Source of the DNA: Eunapius fragilis
Lineage: Eukaryota; Porifera; Demospongiae; Spongillida; Spongillidae
Length of the DNA: 64,000 nt
Direction: 5' to 3'
Assembly: GCA_963681505.1 (NCBI GenBank)
Contig: OY811985.1
Span: 4,216,952 to 4,280,951 of the forward strand
Every line of letters starts with the position of its first letter. The first letter of the stretch is position 1. The position numbers were made by a program, and so were the translations under genes. Shown here piece after piece: positions 24,559 to 35,816 of the stretch. Under the pieces are notes generated by a model that worked only from the letters and a program-made list of their open reading frames with translations, did not search any database and was not told where the DNA came from.

Positions 24559-24807
24559 GGGACAGTGTCCAGCAAAATCACCCTTCTGGGCAGTTTTTCA
24601 AGTCTTCAAATTTTTGATTTTCCGTGAACTCCAAGAAGCTTCTATCAAATGGTCCTTACGCATCCTAAATTGGACTATCCATCATAAAGTTATTAGGCAC
24701 TGAATTTATAATTAACCATACATTTCAATGCGAGTGTTACTTTTCTTTTGCTTGTCCTGGAAAATTTGAAAAAGTATCATACGGGTGATTTTGCCGGACA
24801 CTGTTCC
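24559..24807. mobile_element. Miniature inverted-repeat element, family D copy 2
   Basis: Ends gggacagtgtccagcaaaat and attttgccggacactgttcc. Flanked by ATAT on both sides, a possible target duplication. Reverse-oriented relative of 21450-21802. Confidence 0.85.
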
Positions 24808-24869
24808 ATATACGTATTTATGCTCAAGTTTTATGAAAGAACTTTGCAATTCTCGTTAGTGTAGAGAGA

Positions 24870-25275
24870 GACCATGGCCTCACTAGAGATCTTGATCATA
24901 CCAGACCAGCTGACATTCTTATTGCCGGATGGGACAGAGGCAAACCTGCCGCACTGGACATCACCATCACATCACCCCTCTGCCCAGCCATCTTAGATGA
25001 GTCATGTCACCAAGTTGGGGCAGCAGCCCTTGCAGCAGAGGCCCATAAGCTACACTCCAATGGACCCAAATTCCAGGAGTTAGGTTGGTCCTGCATTCCA
25101 TTGGCAGTGGAAATTGGGGCAAAGAGGCCCATGTTACCATTTCAAGGCTGGCATCTCACCTGGCCATTCACCAGTCTTCCCCCAAGTCATCAGTGGTGGC
25201 TGAGATCTACGGGCGATTGAATACTCCATTGCCAGAGCCATCCTGGCAAGATAGCTCTTACCCTCCTAGCTTCTT
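24870..25275 (+). pseudogene. Retroelement 3' ORF fragment (family R, copy 2)
   Basis: A plus-strand frame encodes PADILIAGWDRGKPAALDIT, then SPLCPAILDESCHQVGAAAL, then KFQELGWSCIPLAVE, with a later frameshift. The same module, in order, is at 46433-46744 and, degraded, at 8160-8460. The spaced acidic residues (E..., PAD, ALD) are reminiscent of a PD-(D/E)XK nuclease, which is only a guess. Confidence 0.55.
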
Positions 25276-25846
25276 ATGTTTTGGTGTTTTGTTCATGTGT
25301 ACAGTGTTAATAACATTAATTTTGTTATAACAGTTTAAGAACAAACATTTTAAAACGCGACAAAACAACTTAATTGTGTAAGTAGGGCACGAGTGTACCG
25401 GATCAATTATTAAAATATTTACCCGTCATGCTCGCAGCACTAAATTCTAGGAGGGATTCTTTGTGCCGGACGGGGATTATAATTATAAGCGTTCGGGGCA
25501 CTTCTGGCACTTAGAATACATCTTGAGGTTTAGATACCTGCAATTAAGCAATCAGATTGCGCGCGAATCGCATGTATCAGTTATATACATGTATATCAAA
25601 TAAGTTGGTTGATACATCGAACAAAATTAACGCGTGATTTGCAAATCACAACATGATTTTATTTTCAATTGAAGAATCGGTGCTTGATTTTCCAAAGACA
25701 GAATCAATTGCAAATCCCTAACGACAATTGTTTCTTCCCTGTGCAATTATGCTCAATGGTCTATAAAATCAAATTTTGATTCTTTATTGTTCTGCAGCCC
25801 AGCACCGACGGGGCATACAAGACGAACGTATATAATTTATACAAAT
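25276..25846. other. Non-coding stretch
   Basis: Includes a degenerate copy of the 'gagggattct..gtgcc' palindrome family at 25448-25525 and its downstream flank (gtttagatacctgcaatt) at 25526-25560. No gene. Confidence 0.5.
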
Positions 25847-26063
25847 GGGGGTCGAAAAGGGACCTAATGCGATATTATAAAATTTTCCAGTAGCGTGCAA
25901 TTGCGTAATTAAATATTCAGACCACTGTAATTCCAATTAAAAGTACAGACTAATTATCCAGTGCGTAAGAAAGAAGTTGTAGAGGACATAGGTGTCTCTC
26001 AGAATATCAAATAATTTGAAAACTTGAAAAAATATGCGCTAAGTCCCTTTGCTGCTTCGATCC
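25847..26063. mobile_element. Miniature inverted-repeat element, family A copy 3
   Basis: Opposite orientation to 7822-8074. It shares the ends (gaaaagggacctaatgcg / gcgctaagtccctttgctgc) and interior segments such as aagaaagaagttgtagagga. Confidence 0.85.
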
Positions 26064-26885
26064 ATTATTAATAACTATTGGGACAGTTTCCGCGAACATG
26101 ATACTTCGCTGTATGTAATAAAAGACTTGAAAAGTAAAATACTCTCTGTTTGAATCGCTATAATTTCCGAACGATTAACGCTAAAGCGACTCACTATTTG
26201 CAGCACGTCCTACCACACCATTTCTCTATGGCACATTTTATTTCTGTCCATTAGGCACCATATATACAACCCTAGGTGTTCAAAACTTAAATATTATTCT
26301 GCAGGTGAGTCGAAATCTCTTCAAAATCGGTATATGCCTAGAAAAGTCATTATATATATTGCTTTGTCATATACATTAATTTTTACTGGTACAGCCGTGC
26401 AAAGTAATTTTCCATTTTGATTTCCACCCTATCATGACATGAGATTCATGCAGACCATGCATTGTAATTAACACATGATGGACGTACGGCTCATGTATAC
26501 ATGGGGGGAAAAACATGCATTCTTTATACTGTATATATATTATATATATAATTATAATTATATATATAATTATATATAGGTCTCTTTTTGCATATATATA
26601 TATATATTTAAAAAAGATTTTTCGATTCAGTTGTCGAAATATGTAATTTACTAGACTGATGCCACATAATATGGAGGGATACCACAGGGAGCGGTGGTGC
26701 GGTTAGACTCCACTGATCCCATTTCTGCCTAAACAAAATGCAATCATTTAGCGTGCGCATGGCTTAATTTCCCGCCACACCTATATTATTCCCATATGTT
26801 ACGGCATGTATATAATAAGCGAGATAGCGTAGCTCTGCAATGTGGCTTGACGTCCTCCGATCTCGCGTGGCAATACGTTCGAATA
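26064..26885. other. Non-coding, AT-rich stretch
   Basis: Holds a (TA)-rich low-complexity patch at about 26530-26610. This is upstream of the Ig gene; no promoter element could be assigned with confidence. Confidence 0.4.
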
Positions 26886-27451
26886 ATGAAGCCGACAGTG
26901 GCTGCGCTAATACTTGTCACAGCTATGGTTAACTACCAAGGTATATACAGGTCTCATTCCCTTCACTGTGCTTTTTGTTTTCTATATTATATATATTCAC
27001 TGCATGGTGTACCGTCTCGTGCACGAACAGATTCACATGTGGTCAATTTTCTCTAACAGGTTCAATTTGCCAAATCATAAGCGGTCCCAACGTGGTGACT
27101 GTTTCTACCGGAAGCACGGCGACATTCAACTGCTCCCTGTCGTGCGGTGGTGGGTACGCCTCGCTCACGTGGTACCTGTTACTACCTTCTTTGGGCAAGA
27201 CTATTACCGCAACACCGTTCACAACACTGGACAACTTCAAGTACTATTACGGATTGGAGATTAGGAGGAACACTGTGGACGAATGCTCACGAGGTGGCTA
27301 CCACGTGGAACAGGTTCTGGTGGTCAACGCAACGGTGGACTTCAACACCATGCCGGTGCAGTGCTCGTTGTTGTGTTTCGAAGGACAGTGTGGGTGTTCT
27401 GCAGCCCAGGTGCAATTCAGCAAGTCGGGGCTCCTGAAAGTCCAGGGTTAA
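26886..27451 (+). CDS. Secreted single Ig-like domain protein (two exons)
   Basis: Exon 1 (26886-26940) starts MKPTVAALILVTAMVNYQ, a signal peptide, and ends at a gtatat donor. Exon 2 (27060-27451) starts after ctctaacag and joins in phase 1 (G|GT), giving 148 residues in all. The mature part reads GPNVVTVSTGSTATFNCSLS, then ASLTWYLLLP, and later FNTMPVQCSLLC: the B-strand Cys, the core Trp and the F-strand Cys of an Ig domain. Extra Cys pairs (CSLSCGG; CSLLCFEGQCGC) suggest further disulfides. There is no transmembrane span or GPI signal, so it is probably secreted. It has one putative N-glycosylation site in the VLVVNATVDF segment. Role unknown; such small Ig proteins can serve recognition or adhesion. 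The phase-1 intron after the signal peptide is the classical Ig-gene arrangement. Confidence 0.75.
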
Positions 27452-27619
27452 TGACGTTTCAGTACATGTGTGTAACATGCAATTAACAATCTATGTAATA
27501 TTTTTTATAACAATAATCAGGGTTTAAGATTATAGAGGTTCCCTGTGTTCTCTTTGTCCTGAAGTTGCTCTTGACCCTTTTGGCCACCACGCAGTATCCT
27601 GTAAGCGAGGTGGAGATAT

Positions 27620-27637
27620 TGGGGGGGGGGGGGGGGC
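27620..27637. repeat. Poly-G tract
   Basis: About 18 G, downstream of the Ig gene. Confidence 0.9.
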
Positions 27638-27840
27638 CTTTTCTTCCTCCACGTCTTAATTGAAACACTGAGGCTATCTAAAACCTACAGCCTGGAAAAA
27701 TAATAATAAACGACGGCCTACCTAATAATAATATCAAAAATTGCAAAGACTAAGGCGGCATGAAGATGTAATGTATAGCTGCTGGTTCCGACCCACTACT
27801 TCAAGAGTGTCTGCCTGGCTGTGGTGAATGTTATAGTACA

Positions 27841-28107
27841 TGTTCTATCAACAGCTTTAATAATATGGAACTTCAATGTTTATTTACCCTGTGACTCTGA
27901 GCCCATGCAATGAGTCTTACAGAAACCAAGTATCGCGTTGCGCTCATGTGCCGCTCAATGATAGGTATCTTTCTTTACAAAGCACTGCAACAGTTTCTCC
28001 TTCTTTGGAGCGCTTGACGTTGATAATACTTCCCTTTTCGATTCTGAGCGGAGCCTTGCGTAGCGTTCGCTTCGAGTGTTCGACATTTTACTTCAAAAAC
28101 GTATAAA
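27841..28107. mobile_element. Internally deleted copy of the MULE-bearing element
   Basis: The left half matches 19540-19765 (for example gatgggt-free stretch ggtatctttctttacaaagc and cagtttctccttctttggag). It runs at 'cccttttcg' directly into sequence matching 21345-21406 (gagcggagccttgc ... cttcaaaaacgtata). All of the intervening 1.6 kb is absent. Confidence 0.75.
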
Positions 28108-28170
28108 TACGGTATATGTATTTGTGAATGTGGTATATATGCATGTACATCAAAATCGATTATCTTAATT

Positions 28171-28692
28171 TTGATACGTGGCTGTATACTGCTGGCCCGG
28201 AGGGGGGACGCTGAACGCCGTGAGTGTTGCTGTTGTAGGGAACTGGCCCACATAAGGCACCTTTTTAGTGATGTGGAGGGTCTCCAGTGCATCACAGATC
28301 ACCTTGAGTTTGTTGGAGCATGCCTCAATCCACTAACCGCTTTGCGCATCGCCTTGGTAGGTGTGATGGCGACAAGAGGGGATCCTATACATCTTCTTAT
28401 TCCCAATAGGTAACGGGAGATTGTGTTATGCGAACTGTATCTTATTTGTTAATGCAACGTACGTACACATGCATATGCATGTACACATAGCATGTATGCC
28501 TGTAGGTCATATCGTCATGCAGCATATGGACAATTTATATGGTGGACTTTCGGGATCCGATTGGGCAGAAGAGTGAAAAAGATTATTCCCTCATGTGCAG
28601 TAACTGCCATAAGACGAGCGTTTCCTGAACTGGACAATAATTATGTAAATATGCTGCATTGTAATACAGTGTTTGTACTAACTAAATCGTGA
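28171..28692 (+). CDS. P2X7-type C-terminal (cytoplasmic ballast-like) domain protein, two exons
   Basis: The first exon runs to 28409 (from at least 28171) and the second covers 28506-28692. They are joined through gtaacg...tgtag in phase 2 (AG|G). The product has RRECCCCREL, LQCITDHLEFVGACLN, then after the splice RSYRHAAYGQFIWW, GRRVKKIIPSCAVTAIRRAF, ending ...VLTKS. Spaced Cys, the 'R.AAYGQ' step and the 'PSCAV..IR..FP' block match the domain found at the C-terminus of P2X7 receptors and in many stand-alone invertebrate proteins. The upstream Cys pair usual for the domain seems missing or altered (RGCILLARRG), and no channel part is visible. The true start is uncertain; the gene begins just after a deleted transposon copy and may be truncated at its 5' end. 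Function unknown. Confidence 0.65.
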
Positions 28693-28819
28693 ACAGTGTT
28701 CCTTTATTAACTTGTCTTTATTGGGACGCACTTCTGGAACAATGTTCTTTGGAATCATAACTGGAATCTCAATCTCACAAATGTCTTCTTGGCTGCCACT
28801 TAGTTGTAACTTTTATCAC

Positions 28820-29040
28820 ATCTTCAACCATGTCATGTAAATAGGAGTACTGCTTTCGCTGGATGTAGTCCTCTCGAATGAAATGCTCGCTACATACAAG
28901 AGCGTTTGCATCATTTATGGCATCAGTCAAATGAACAAGTAACCACTGAAACAAGTGATCGATATTATTTCAGCATTCGATATTTGCGTACGCAGTCGAA
29001 AAGCACGAACAAAAACTTACCTGATGAAGCAGAGATGCAT
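28820..29040 (-). other. Possible spliced coding remnant
   Basis: The minus strand has a good donor (CAG|gtaagttt) and an acceptor (tgtttcag) bounding a phase-compatible join. The following frame reads WLLVHLTDAINDANALVCSE, then HFIREDYIQRKQ, ending at a TGA. CSEHF resembles the end of a THAP zinc finger, but the rest is missing and a stop lies upstream. Weak evidence. Confidence 0.2.
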
Positions 29041-29917
29041 GGGTTCTTTGTTAGCAAACGATGAAAACTAACACCCTTTGTGCATCTATTATCTCGATTC
29101 ATATACATCCTTTGGCAATGCAGTGAGGCATTCTATTTACGCAGTCCTGAGACCAGTGACGTAGACAGTATTTAATTTTAATAAAAACATGGCGACCAGT
29201 TATCTTGAATATAAAAGCAAATACTTAATACATGATATTTGCAGTTCTTATTTTCTACTCAAATGCTATAAACTGAGATAGCATTATTTTTTTCGTGGCA
29301 GTTCCCCTTTAACCAAATACTAACAATCCAATTAGATTAAGCGGTTTAGTTATTGTCTCAATATTCAAAGCCCTAAGTTATTCAAGATTACGGTTAGATA
29401 ATTGATTTTAATAACTAATAAAAAGTAACGCAGCATCAGAATATGTAGTGGAACAGCACTGGTTTCAAGTCCCTAAGTTCAATAGTTTAAAAACCATGAT
29501 TTGTTTTAGTTATTATGGTTGAAGCTGTTATGGGGATAAAACTAAGCTAAGTTTAAAAATAATCATCAATTATTAAGTGAAGTAAACAAGTTAACGCCAT
29601 TTGTAGTGGTGAGTTATTAAAACTCAGTTAATTAAAATTGTAGTGGTCATTTAGCCATTTCAAGTTGTCGTACATTATTGTGTCAAATAAATGAATTGCA
29701 AGCTATTTGATTTTATTAAAGATTCTAATAATGTGGTTTGTATTTGAATTCATTTAGATTGACAATCCTATCAAGGAATTATATCCATTTAAAAGCGTTG
29801 CGTTCTTTCGTGGATACCCTTTATAGTAAATAGTTTGTGCTTTCACTACTCGTTGCCTGGGGACCTGTACCATCAGTCGGGTCCTCACATTAGCCGACTG
29901 AGTAGTACTTCACAAAA
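29041..29917. other. AT-rich non-coding stretch
   Basis: No ORF, splice pattern or tandem repeat of note. Confidence 0.5.
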
Positions 29918-30900
29918 CAGCATCTTAGATCAAAGCATTCTAACAGATTGTGCGTACCAATATGAATAAGAGCGATAAGACGTTAACGGCGCGGGCGGTA
30001 AAAGATGTAGTACTGAAGGGTAAACAGGACTGTCGAGAGCTGGCACGGGCCCCATTAATTATATACGGTACATGATTTATACATTCTATTCCGCACGGAA
30101 CGTATACAAATTTTAATTATTACGCCTGCGCATATATACTATTATTTACATTGCCAATATACACAGTACAAAAAAAGTAAGAATAACATTCAAAGAAATA
30201 CTAAAGCATATTGTATGATTGTAGGAAGTGATGCCCCATCGTCAAAGCCTAGTCCACTTTTATCCTGGATCATATGATCAAAACAACCCCCCCCCCCCCC
30301 CACCCCTCAAAAAAAGCCGGGCGGCCCGGGCCCCTTGTTTAACGACGGGGTCCAGCCCCCCCCCCCTACGGCGGCCCTGAGCTGGTAAACAAAGATCAGC
30401 TGCCGAATCCGACCCGTGCAATGGTCGGCAAGGAAAATATATTACTGTCTCGCCTCGCTGTAGACTATCAAGACAGCCATTAATTACTACAACTAACTCA
30501 CAGCTTCACCAGCAGTTAGCTCAAATGTTACCGCTGAAGTTCCCCTATAGTTAATTACTAATTCATTTACAACATGGGAAATGACGTGTACTGTACACCT
30601 CGTACGGTGTTCCCCCCACCAGTTGATGAAATACATGTAGGTGCGGGCGGCCTTTGTTGGAATGTATTATATAATGTGTATTAATTATTCGTTGGTTTTG
30701 GATAATCAGCAGCTAAAGAGGAGGAGCGGCTAGATTGGTCCTTATCCACACGATAATAAGGTTTGACTGAAATGGAAAAATGAAATATGGTTATAGACCT
30801 AATTGTAAATATTGGGTGTGATATATGTATTTTTCACTCAAACCTTGCATGTTCCGTACTTTTTACATCACCAATCCTACGCAAATATTCTAGTAGAGTT
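29918..30900. repeat. Dispersed segment, third copy, with insertions and a family B palindrome
   Basis: Starts with the sequence that also lies just upstream of the transporter gene (23568-23615). It then matches 24000-24290 around an inserted block at about 30040-30370, which has C runs (30287-30301, 30354-30366). It ends with the palindrome aaggtttgactgaaatgg ... tcactcaaacctt at 30757-30847. Confidence 0.7.
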
Positions 30901-31199
30901 GTTTTTCATTGTCCTAGTTAAAGGAATTACTTCAACCGGCAGTGAATCTTGATACAAGTGGGCTTAATTTAGTCATCTTGGGAAATGGGATTTGATCCAC
31001 CTGTGTATACTGTATCACTGCTTCAATTATGGAGCAGATGGGTTCATAATACTACATAAAACCAAATTTAATTCAATGAAGTACACCATATGAATATTGA
31101 TAGGAGGATTCAACAAACTGGACTGTTCAGTAGATCATTTAGCATAGCTCCAACTGGAGTAGAATACCACAGTGTGCACATGGCCAGCAAATTTTAGAT

Positions 31200-31935
31200 G
31201 AAGCATTTCTTCAAGCAGTTATATAGAAGCATAACACTTACAACATGGTCATATTCAGACTCTAAACATGGTCCTAAACATGGCTGCATATGAAGGATTA
31301 AGAATAACACATTCAACATGGTCCCATGTTGAAGCTTAACACCCCCAACAAGAATGCATGCTTAAGATTAACACCCTCAGCACATATGCATGTTTAAGAT
31401 TAACACTGAACAAGGTTCCATGTTAAAGTTTATAACACCCTAAAATGGTCGAATATCAGGGAATAATTTACTTTTTTAAAATTGCATAAATTGCTATGCA
31501 AAGTCTAAGTTGGTTAGCAACTCAGTTCAGTTGCATAGCAATTTTTTTCCTCACTGAGATGTGTGAAATTATTGCAATGTCGTGGAATCCATATATTAAT
31601 CAGCGTGTCTTCTTTTGTACTGTACATACACTCTCTTCGCGTAGCATGTGTCCGTAAGAGTGGGTGGATCGATACTGTGATGGCGTATTCGAAAACATTA
31701 CGCATCACAGTTTTCTGCGACAAATTTTAAAAGTTGTTTCGCACCTTATAAAAACTGCATCACAAAATGCGATGCGACACCGCTTAAATTATTCCCTGCA
31801 TATATACATAGTTGCATGTTATGACCCTTAACATAGTCACATGTTGAAACCTAATACCATTAACGTTCACATACTGAAGCTTAACAGCCTTAACATGTCT
31901 CAAGTTGAAGCTTAACACCCTTACTACTTCCATTA
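31200..31935. repeat. Degenerate minisatellite of about 45-bp units
   Basis: Imperfect units such as 'aacatggtcccatgttgaag..taacaccc' at 31240-31440 resume at 31790-31925. The array is split by the element at 31457-31799. Confidence 0.65.
31457..31799. mobile_element. Small inverted-repeat element inserted in the minisatellite
   Basis: Ends cagggaataattta and taaattattccctg. The interior includes gcatagca.tt..ttagcaactcagttcagttgcatagcaat, which recurs at 53832-53905. Non-coding. Confidence 0.7.
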
Positions 31936-32029
31936 ACCCTTTGACTATAAGCACTTGGCTGGACAGAGCCAACTGACTATTAATTACAATGCACACAAAC
32001 CACAACAAGGAAACTGCAGGAAATTCCAA

Positions 32030-32305
32030 AGTGGCAAAGCCTCCCTACTCAACCTTAGGGAGCATTCACAAATTACGTCACGCTGAAGGGGGGGAGGGGG
32101 GGTATCAGCCAGTGTGACGATGTATACATTAAACATACATTTGTATGGGATAATGTGTGACGAGGGGGGGGGGGGGGGTCCATAATGGTCAAAAATAGCG
32201 TGACGTAATTTGTGAATGCTCCCTTACCACTTATTGGCAAAGCCTCCCTACTCAACCTTACCACTTATTGGCAAAGCCTCCCTACTCAACCTTACCACTT
32301 ATTGT
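32030..32305. repeat. 34-bp minisatellite
   Basis: Units contain ggcaaagcctccctactcaa and ttaccacttatt. About three to four units, interrupted at a TTA by the element at 32058-32223. Confidence 0.85.
32058..32223. mobile_element. 166-bp Harbinger-type miniature element
   Basis: Perfect terminal repeats gggagcattcacaaattacg / cgtaatttgtgaatgctccc, flanked by TTA on both sides (32055-32057 and 32224-32226). A G-rich interior (ggggggag.., gggggggg). End sequence and 3-bp TTA duplication fit PIF/Harbinger MITEs. Confidence 0.9.
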
Positions 32306-32352
32306 TGGTGCCTGTGTAAGAGGAAATAGGCATGTAGGTGCTCCAGCAATAA

Positions 32353-32755
32353 CATGAGCCTGGGGAGGAGTTTTCTGGGGAGGAAGTATGTACACAGTTG
32401 CGTGTACAATCAAATAAGCATGAATCATGCATGTGTGTACTGTCCAGTTGCCTGGGGAGGAGTGTGTACACAGTTGCCTGGGGAGGAGTGTGTACAATCA
32501 AATAAGCATGAATCATGCATGTGTGTACTGTCCAGTTGCCTGGGGAGGAGTGTGTACACAGTTGCCTGGGGATGAGTGTGTACACAGTTGCCTGGGGAGG
32601 AGTGTGTACACAGTTGCCTGGGGAGGAGTGTGTACAATCAAATAAGCATGAATCATGCATGTGTGTACTGTCCAGTTGCCTGGGGAGGAGTGTGTACAAT
32701 CATCAAATAAGCATGAATCATGCATGTGTGTACTGTCCAGTTGCCGGGGGAGGGT
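32353..32755. repeat. Composite minisatellite
   Basis: Short units gtgtgtacacagttgcctgg alternate with longer units carrying aatcaaataagcatgaatca and tgtgtgtactgtccagttgc. Frames open on both strands are by-products. Confidence 0.9.
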
Positions 32756-32884
32756 ACATATTGGTGTTGAATGTACCATTCATACACAACACTTTCAGGC
32801 CATGTACAAACAATTGTGCACTTACATATATGCATGGTGCCTTGAGTAAACTGTGGGCACCTTTGTGTCAACAGAAGTGAGTTT

Positions 32885-33270
32885 ATGGCTGTGGGGATTG
32901 GTAGTGGTATGCGGGATGGTGTGTAGTGGTGTGGGGATGGTGTGTAGTGATGTGGGGATGATGTGGAATGCGTAGTGATGTGGGGATGTGTGTAGGATTA
33001 TGTGTAGTGATGTGGGGATGATGTGTAGTGGTGTAGGATGTGTAGTGGTGTAGGATGTGTAGTGGTGTGGAGATGATATGTAGTGATGTGGGGATGGCGT
33101 GCAGTGTGGGGATATGTAGTGGTGTGGGGCGTATGTAATGGTGTGGGGATGATGTGTTGTGATGTGGGGATAGTGTGTAGTGGTGTGGGGAGGTGGGGAT
33201 TATGCGTAGTGATGTGGGGATGATGTGTAGTGGTGTGGGGATGGTGTGTAGTGATGTGGGGATGTGGACA
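32885..33270. repeat. Degenerate 'gtgtagtgatgtggggatgat' minisatellite
   Basis: Imperfect tandem units of roughly 20-30 bp rich in GT and GG. Confidence 0.85.
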
Positions 33271-33839
33271 TGACAATGTAGACAGATTTACAGGCCAGGC
33301 ATATTCAAAATCCAGCAAACATACACACATACATACATGTATGTGTATGTGTGTCTGTCAACCTGTGGCAAGTGTTGAAGAGAAGATACCTATACAATTA
33401 CCAGGTGTGTTGGGCATCAGCTGTTATCAAGCGTGTTGGCCATTTACAGTAGAACACTATATCACCACAGTGGGTTATTTGTGGTTGTAAATGATGATGT
33501 TTGTGTAGGACAGGCTAACAGGAATGTTGTGTTGAATTTCAGGATATTGTGATCTTATTCTTCCCCTCCACCAGTCTCTTAATATGAGAAACTTTTGTCC
33601 ATTGCAAATTGGTGCACCTTTGGTCCCCATCACCTCTTACCATCATAATAGTTTGGAATTACATTGTATTTACTATTAATCTAATGTGGTACAAATCTGC
33701 ATGCAAATATGGTCAATGTGACGTTTCTACTACATTAAATTAAATGAAAGCTTTACATTTACTACGGTGTTGATGTCGCATATATACCATATTTATAACA
33801 CATTTGATTACATTGTAAATCCAAATTTTAATGTAGTTA
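33271..33839. other. Non-coding stretch
   Basis: Unique sequence between low-complexity tracts; no exon identified. Confidence 0.4.
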
Positions 33840-34383
33840 CCCACCCTACCATCTCTGGTCCCCATCACCTCCTACCCACCCTACCATCTCTGGTCCCTGC
33901 CATCACTTGTCTATGTCACCTTGTCACTACCATCAAACAGCACTCAGGTATGGTTTGTGGATTGGGTGAGGGGGGGTGGGATGGTGTGAAGGAGGGAGGT
34001 GGTAAAGGAGGAATGGGTAGTGAGGGAGGTGGTAAAGGAGGAATGCATTCAACCTCACCCGCACCACCCACCCTTTCCTCCCTCACTACCCATCCCTCCC
34101 TCACCACCACCCCTCCTTCACCATTCAACCTCACCTGCACCACCTTCCCCACCCTCCCCTCCCACCACCCACTCTCCCCACCCTCACCACCCACCCTCTC
34201 CTCCCTCACTACCGGGAAGGAGGGGTGGGATGTATAAGATGGTGAGAGGGAGGATAAAGCAGGGGTGGGTGGGTGAGGGAGCAGTGGGATGGATTGGGAT
34301 GGTGAGGGAGAGGTTAGATGATGAAGGAGGGGTGAGTGAGGGATGGATGAGAGATGACATGGTGAAGGAGGGACTTAAGCTGT

Positions 34384-34385
<2 letters not shown>
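33840..34385. repeat. Purine- and pyrimidine-rich low-complexity tract
   Basis: ggaggtggtaaaggaggaat-type and ccctcaccaccc-type repeats on alternating strands; some segments are inverted relative to each other. Confidence 0.8.

Positions 34386-34387
<2 letters not shown>

Positions 34388-34480
<93 letters not shown>
34388..34480. repeat. (GT)n microsatellite
   Basis: About 46 GT units. Confidence 0.97.
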
Positions 34481-34481
<1 letters not shown>

Positions 34482-34689
34482 TTAAACAGTGGGTATACAC
34501 ATGGTAACCAATGCTTCTTCACAGGATACAATACAAGGCCTGTGAATGAAAGAAGGAAAACGAAAATGAAAGGAAAACGAAAATGAAATATTTTTGTGAC
34601 AGCTTGCTGTTCCATTATGACTTTGAGAAGAGAACAACAAACTGCAAGAAGGGTTATAAGCCTATTGCGATGCACCCTGAGGGCCCACA

Positions 34690-35535
34690 GATAATTATCA
34701 ATGAGATCATGACACAGGTGAGGATCATGACACAAGTGAGGATCATGACACAAGTGAGGATCATGACACAAGTGAGGATCATGACACAAGTGAGGATCAT
34801 GACACAAGTGAGGATCATGACACAAGTGAGGATCATGACACAAGTGAGGATCATGACACAAGTGAGGATCATGACAAGGTGAGGATCATGACACAAGTGA
34901 GGATCATGACACAAGTGAAGATCATGACACAAGTGAGGATCATGACACAAGTGAGGATCATGACACAAGTGAGGATCATGACACAAGTGAGGATCATGAC
35001 ACAAGTGAGGATCATGACACAAGTGAGGATCATGACACAAGTGAGGATCATGACACAAGTGAGGATCATGACACAAGTGAGGATCATGACACAAGTGAGG
35101 ATCATGACACAAGTGAGGATCATGACACAAGTGAGGATCATGACACAAGTGAGGATCATGACACAGGTGAGGATCATGACAGGTGAGGATCATGACACAA
35201 GTGAGGATCATGACACAAGTGAGGATCATGACAAGGTGAGGATCATGACACAGGTGAGGATCATGATACAAGTTAGGATCATGACACAAGTGAGGATCAT
35301 GACAAGGTGAGGATCATGATAGAGGTGAGGATCATGATAGAGGTGAGGATCATGATAGAGGTGAGGATCATGATAGAGGTGAGGATCATGACACAAGTGA
35401 GGATCATGACATAGGTGAGGATCATGACATAGGTGAGGATCATGATAGAGGTGAAGATCATGACACAAGTGAGGATCATGATAGAGGTGAGGATCATGAC
35501 AATCATGACACAGGTGAAGATGATAGAGGTTGAGG
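34690..35535. repeat. 18-bp minisatellite, about 45 units
   Basis: Unit gaggatcatgacacaagt. The 3' third shifts to a gatagaggtgaggatcat variant. Because 18 is a multiple of three, frames are open on both strands; these are not genes. It begins right after a 100-bp plus-strand frame (34583-34717, MKYFCDSLLFHYDFEKRTTN...) that could be an exon ending at the gtgagg of the first unit, but I cannot connect it. Confidence 0.95.
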
Positions 35536-35816
35536 TCATCACACTGATGGTGGAGATGCATCATGTTTGCCAATTCCACATACAGTAAAAAAATTTCACT
35601 CTCACGAGTTTTTGCAAAGTTTTGAATTCACTTTCAACATTCTCCATTAGTGTTGTTGATACCTAATATACAGAGCATCACAGTGACATTTCTAACATGA
35701 AATGGTGTATATTTGTGTGTGCATGCACAAATTCATTATGTGTATGTGTGTGTGTGTGTGTGCGTGTGTGGATATGTTTTGGTGCAAGTACAAGGCATCA
35801 ATGTGACCTTGCAATG

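Noticed and set aside
28820-29040. THAP domain
   Set aside because: Only a CSEHF-like motif is present; the paired N-terminal Cys and the AVPTIF-like end are missing.
33230-33490. Plus-strand frame in the 33-kb tract
   Set aside because: Half of it is repeat sequence and the rest matches nothing known.
34583-34717. Possible exon MKYFCDSLLFHYDFEKRTTN... before the 18-bp array
   Set aside because: Ends at a plausible donor but an in-frame stop lies shortly upstream and no partner exon was found.
34654-35289. Long frames with six-residue repeats
   Set aside because: The 18-bp minisatellite keeps several frames open; variants do not spare amino acids.
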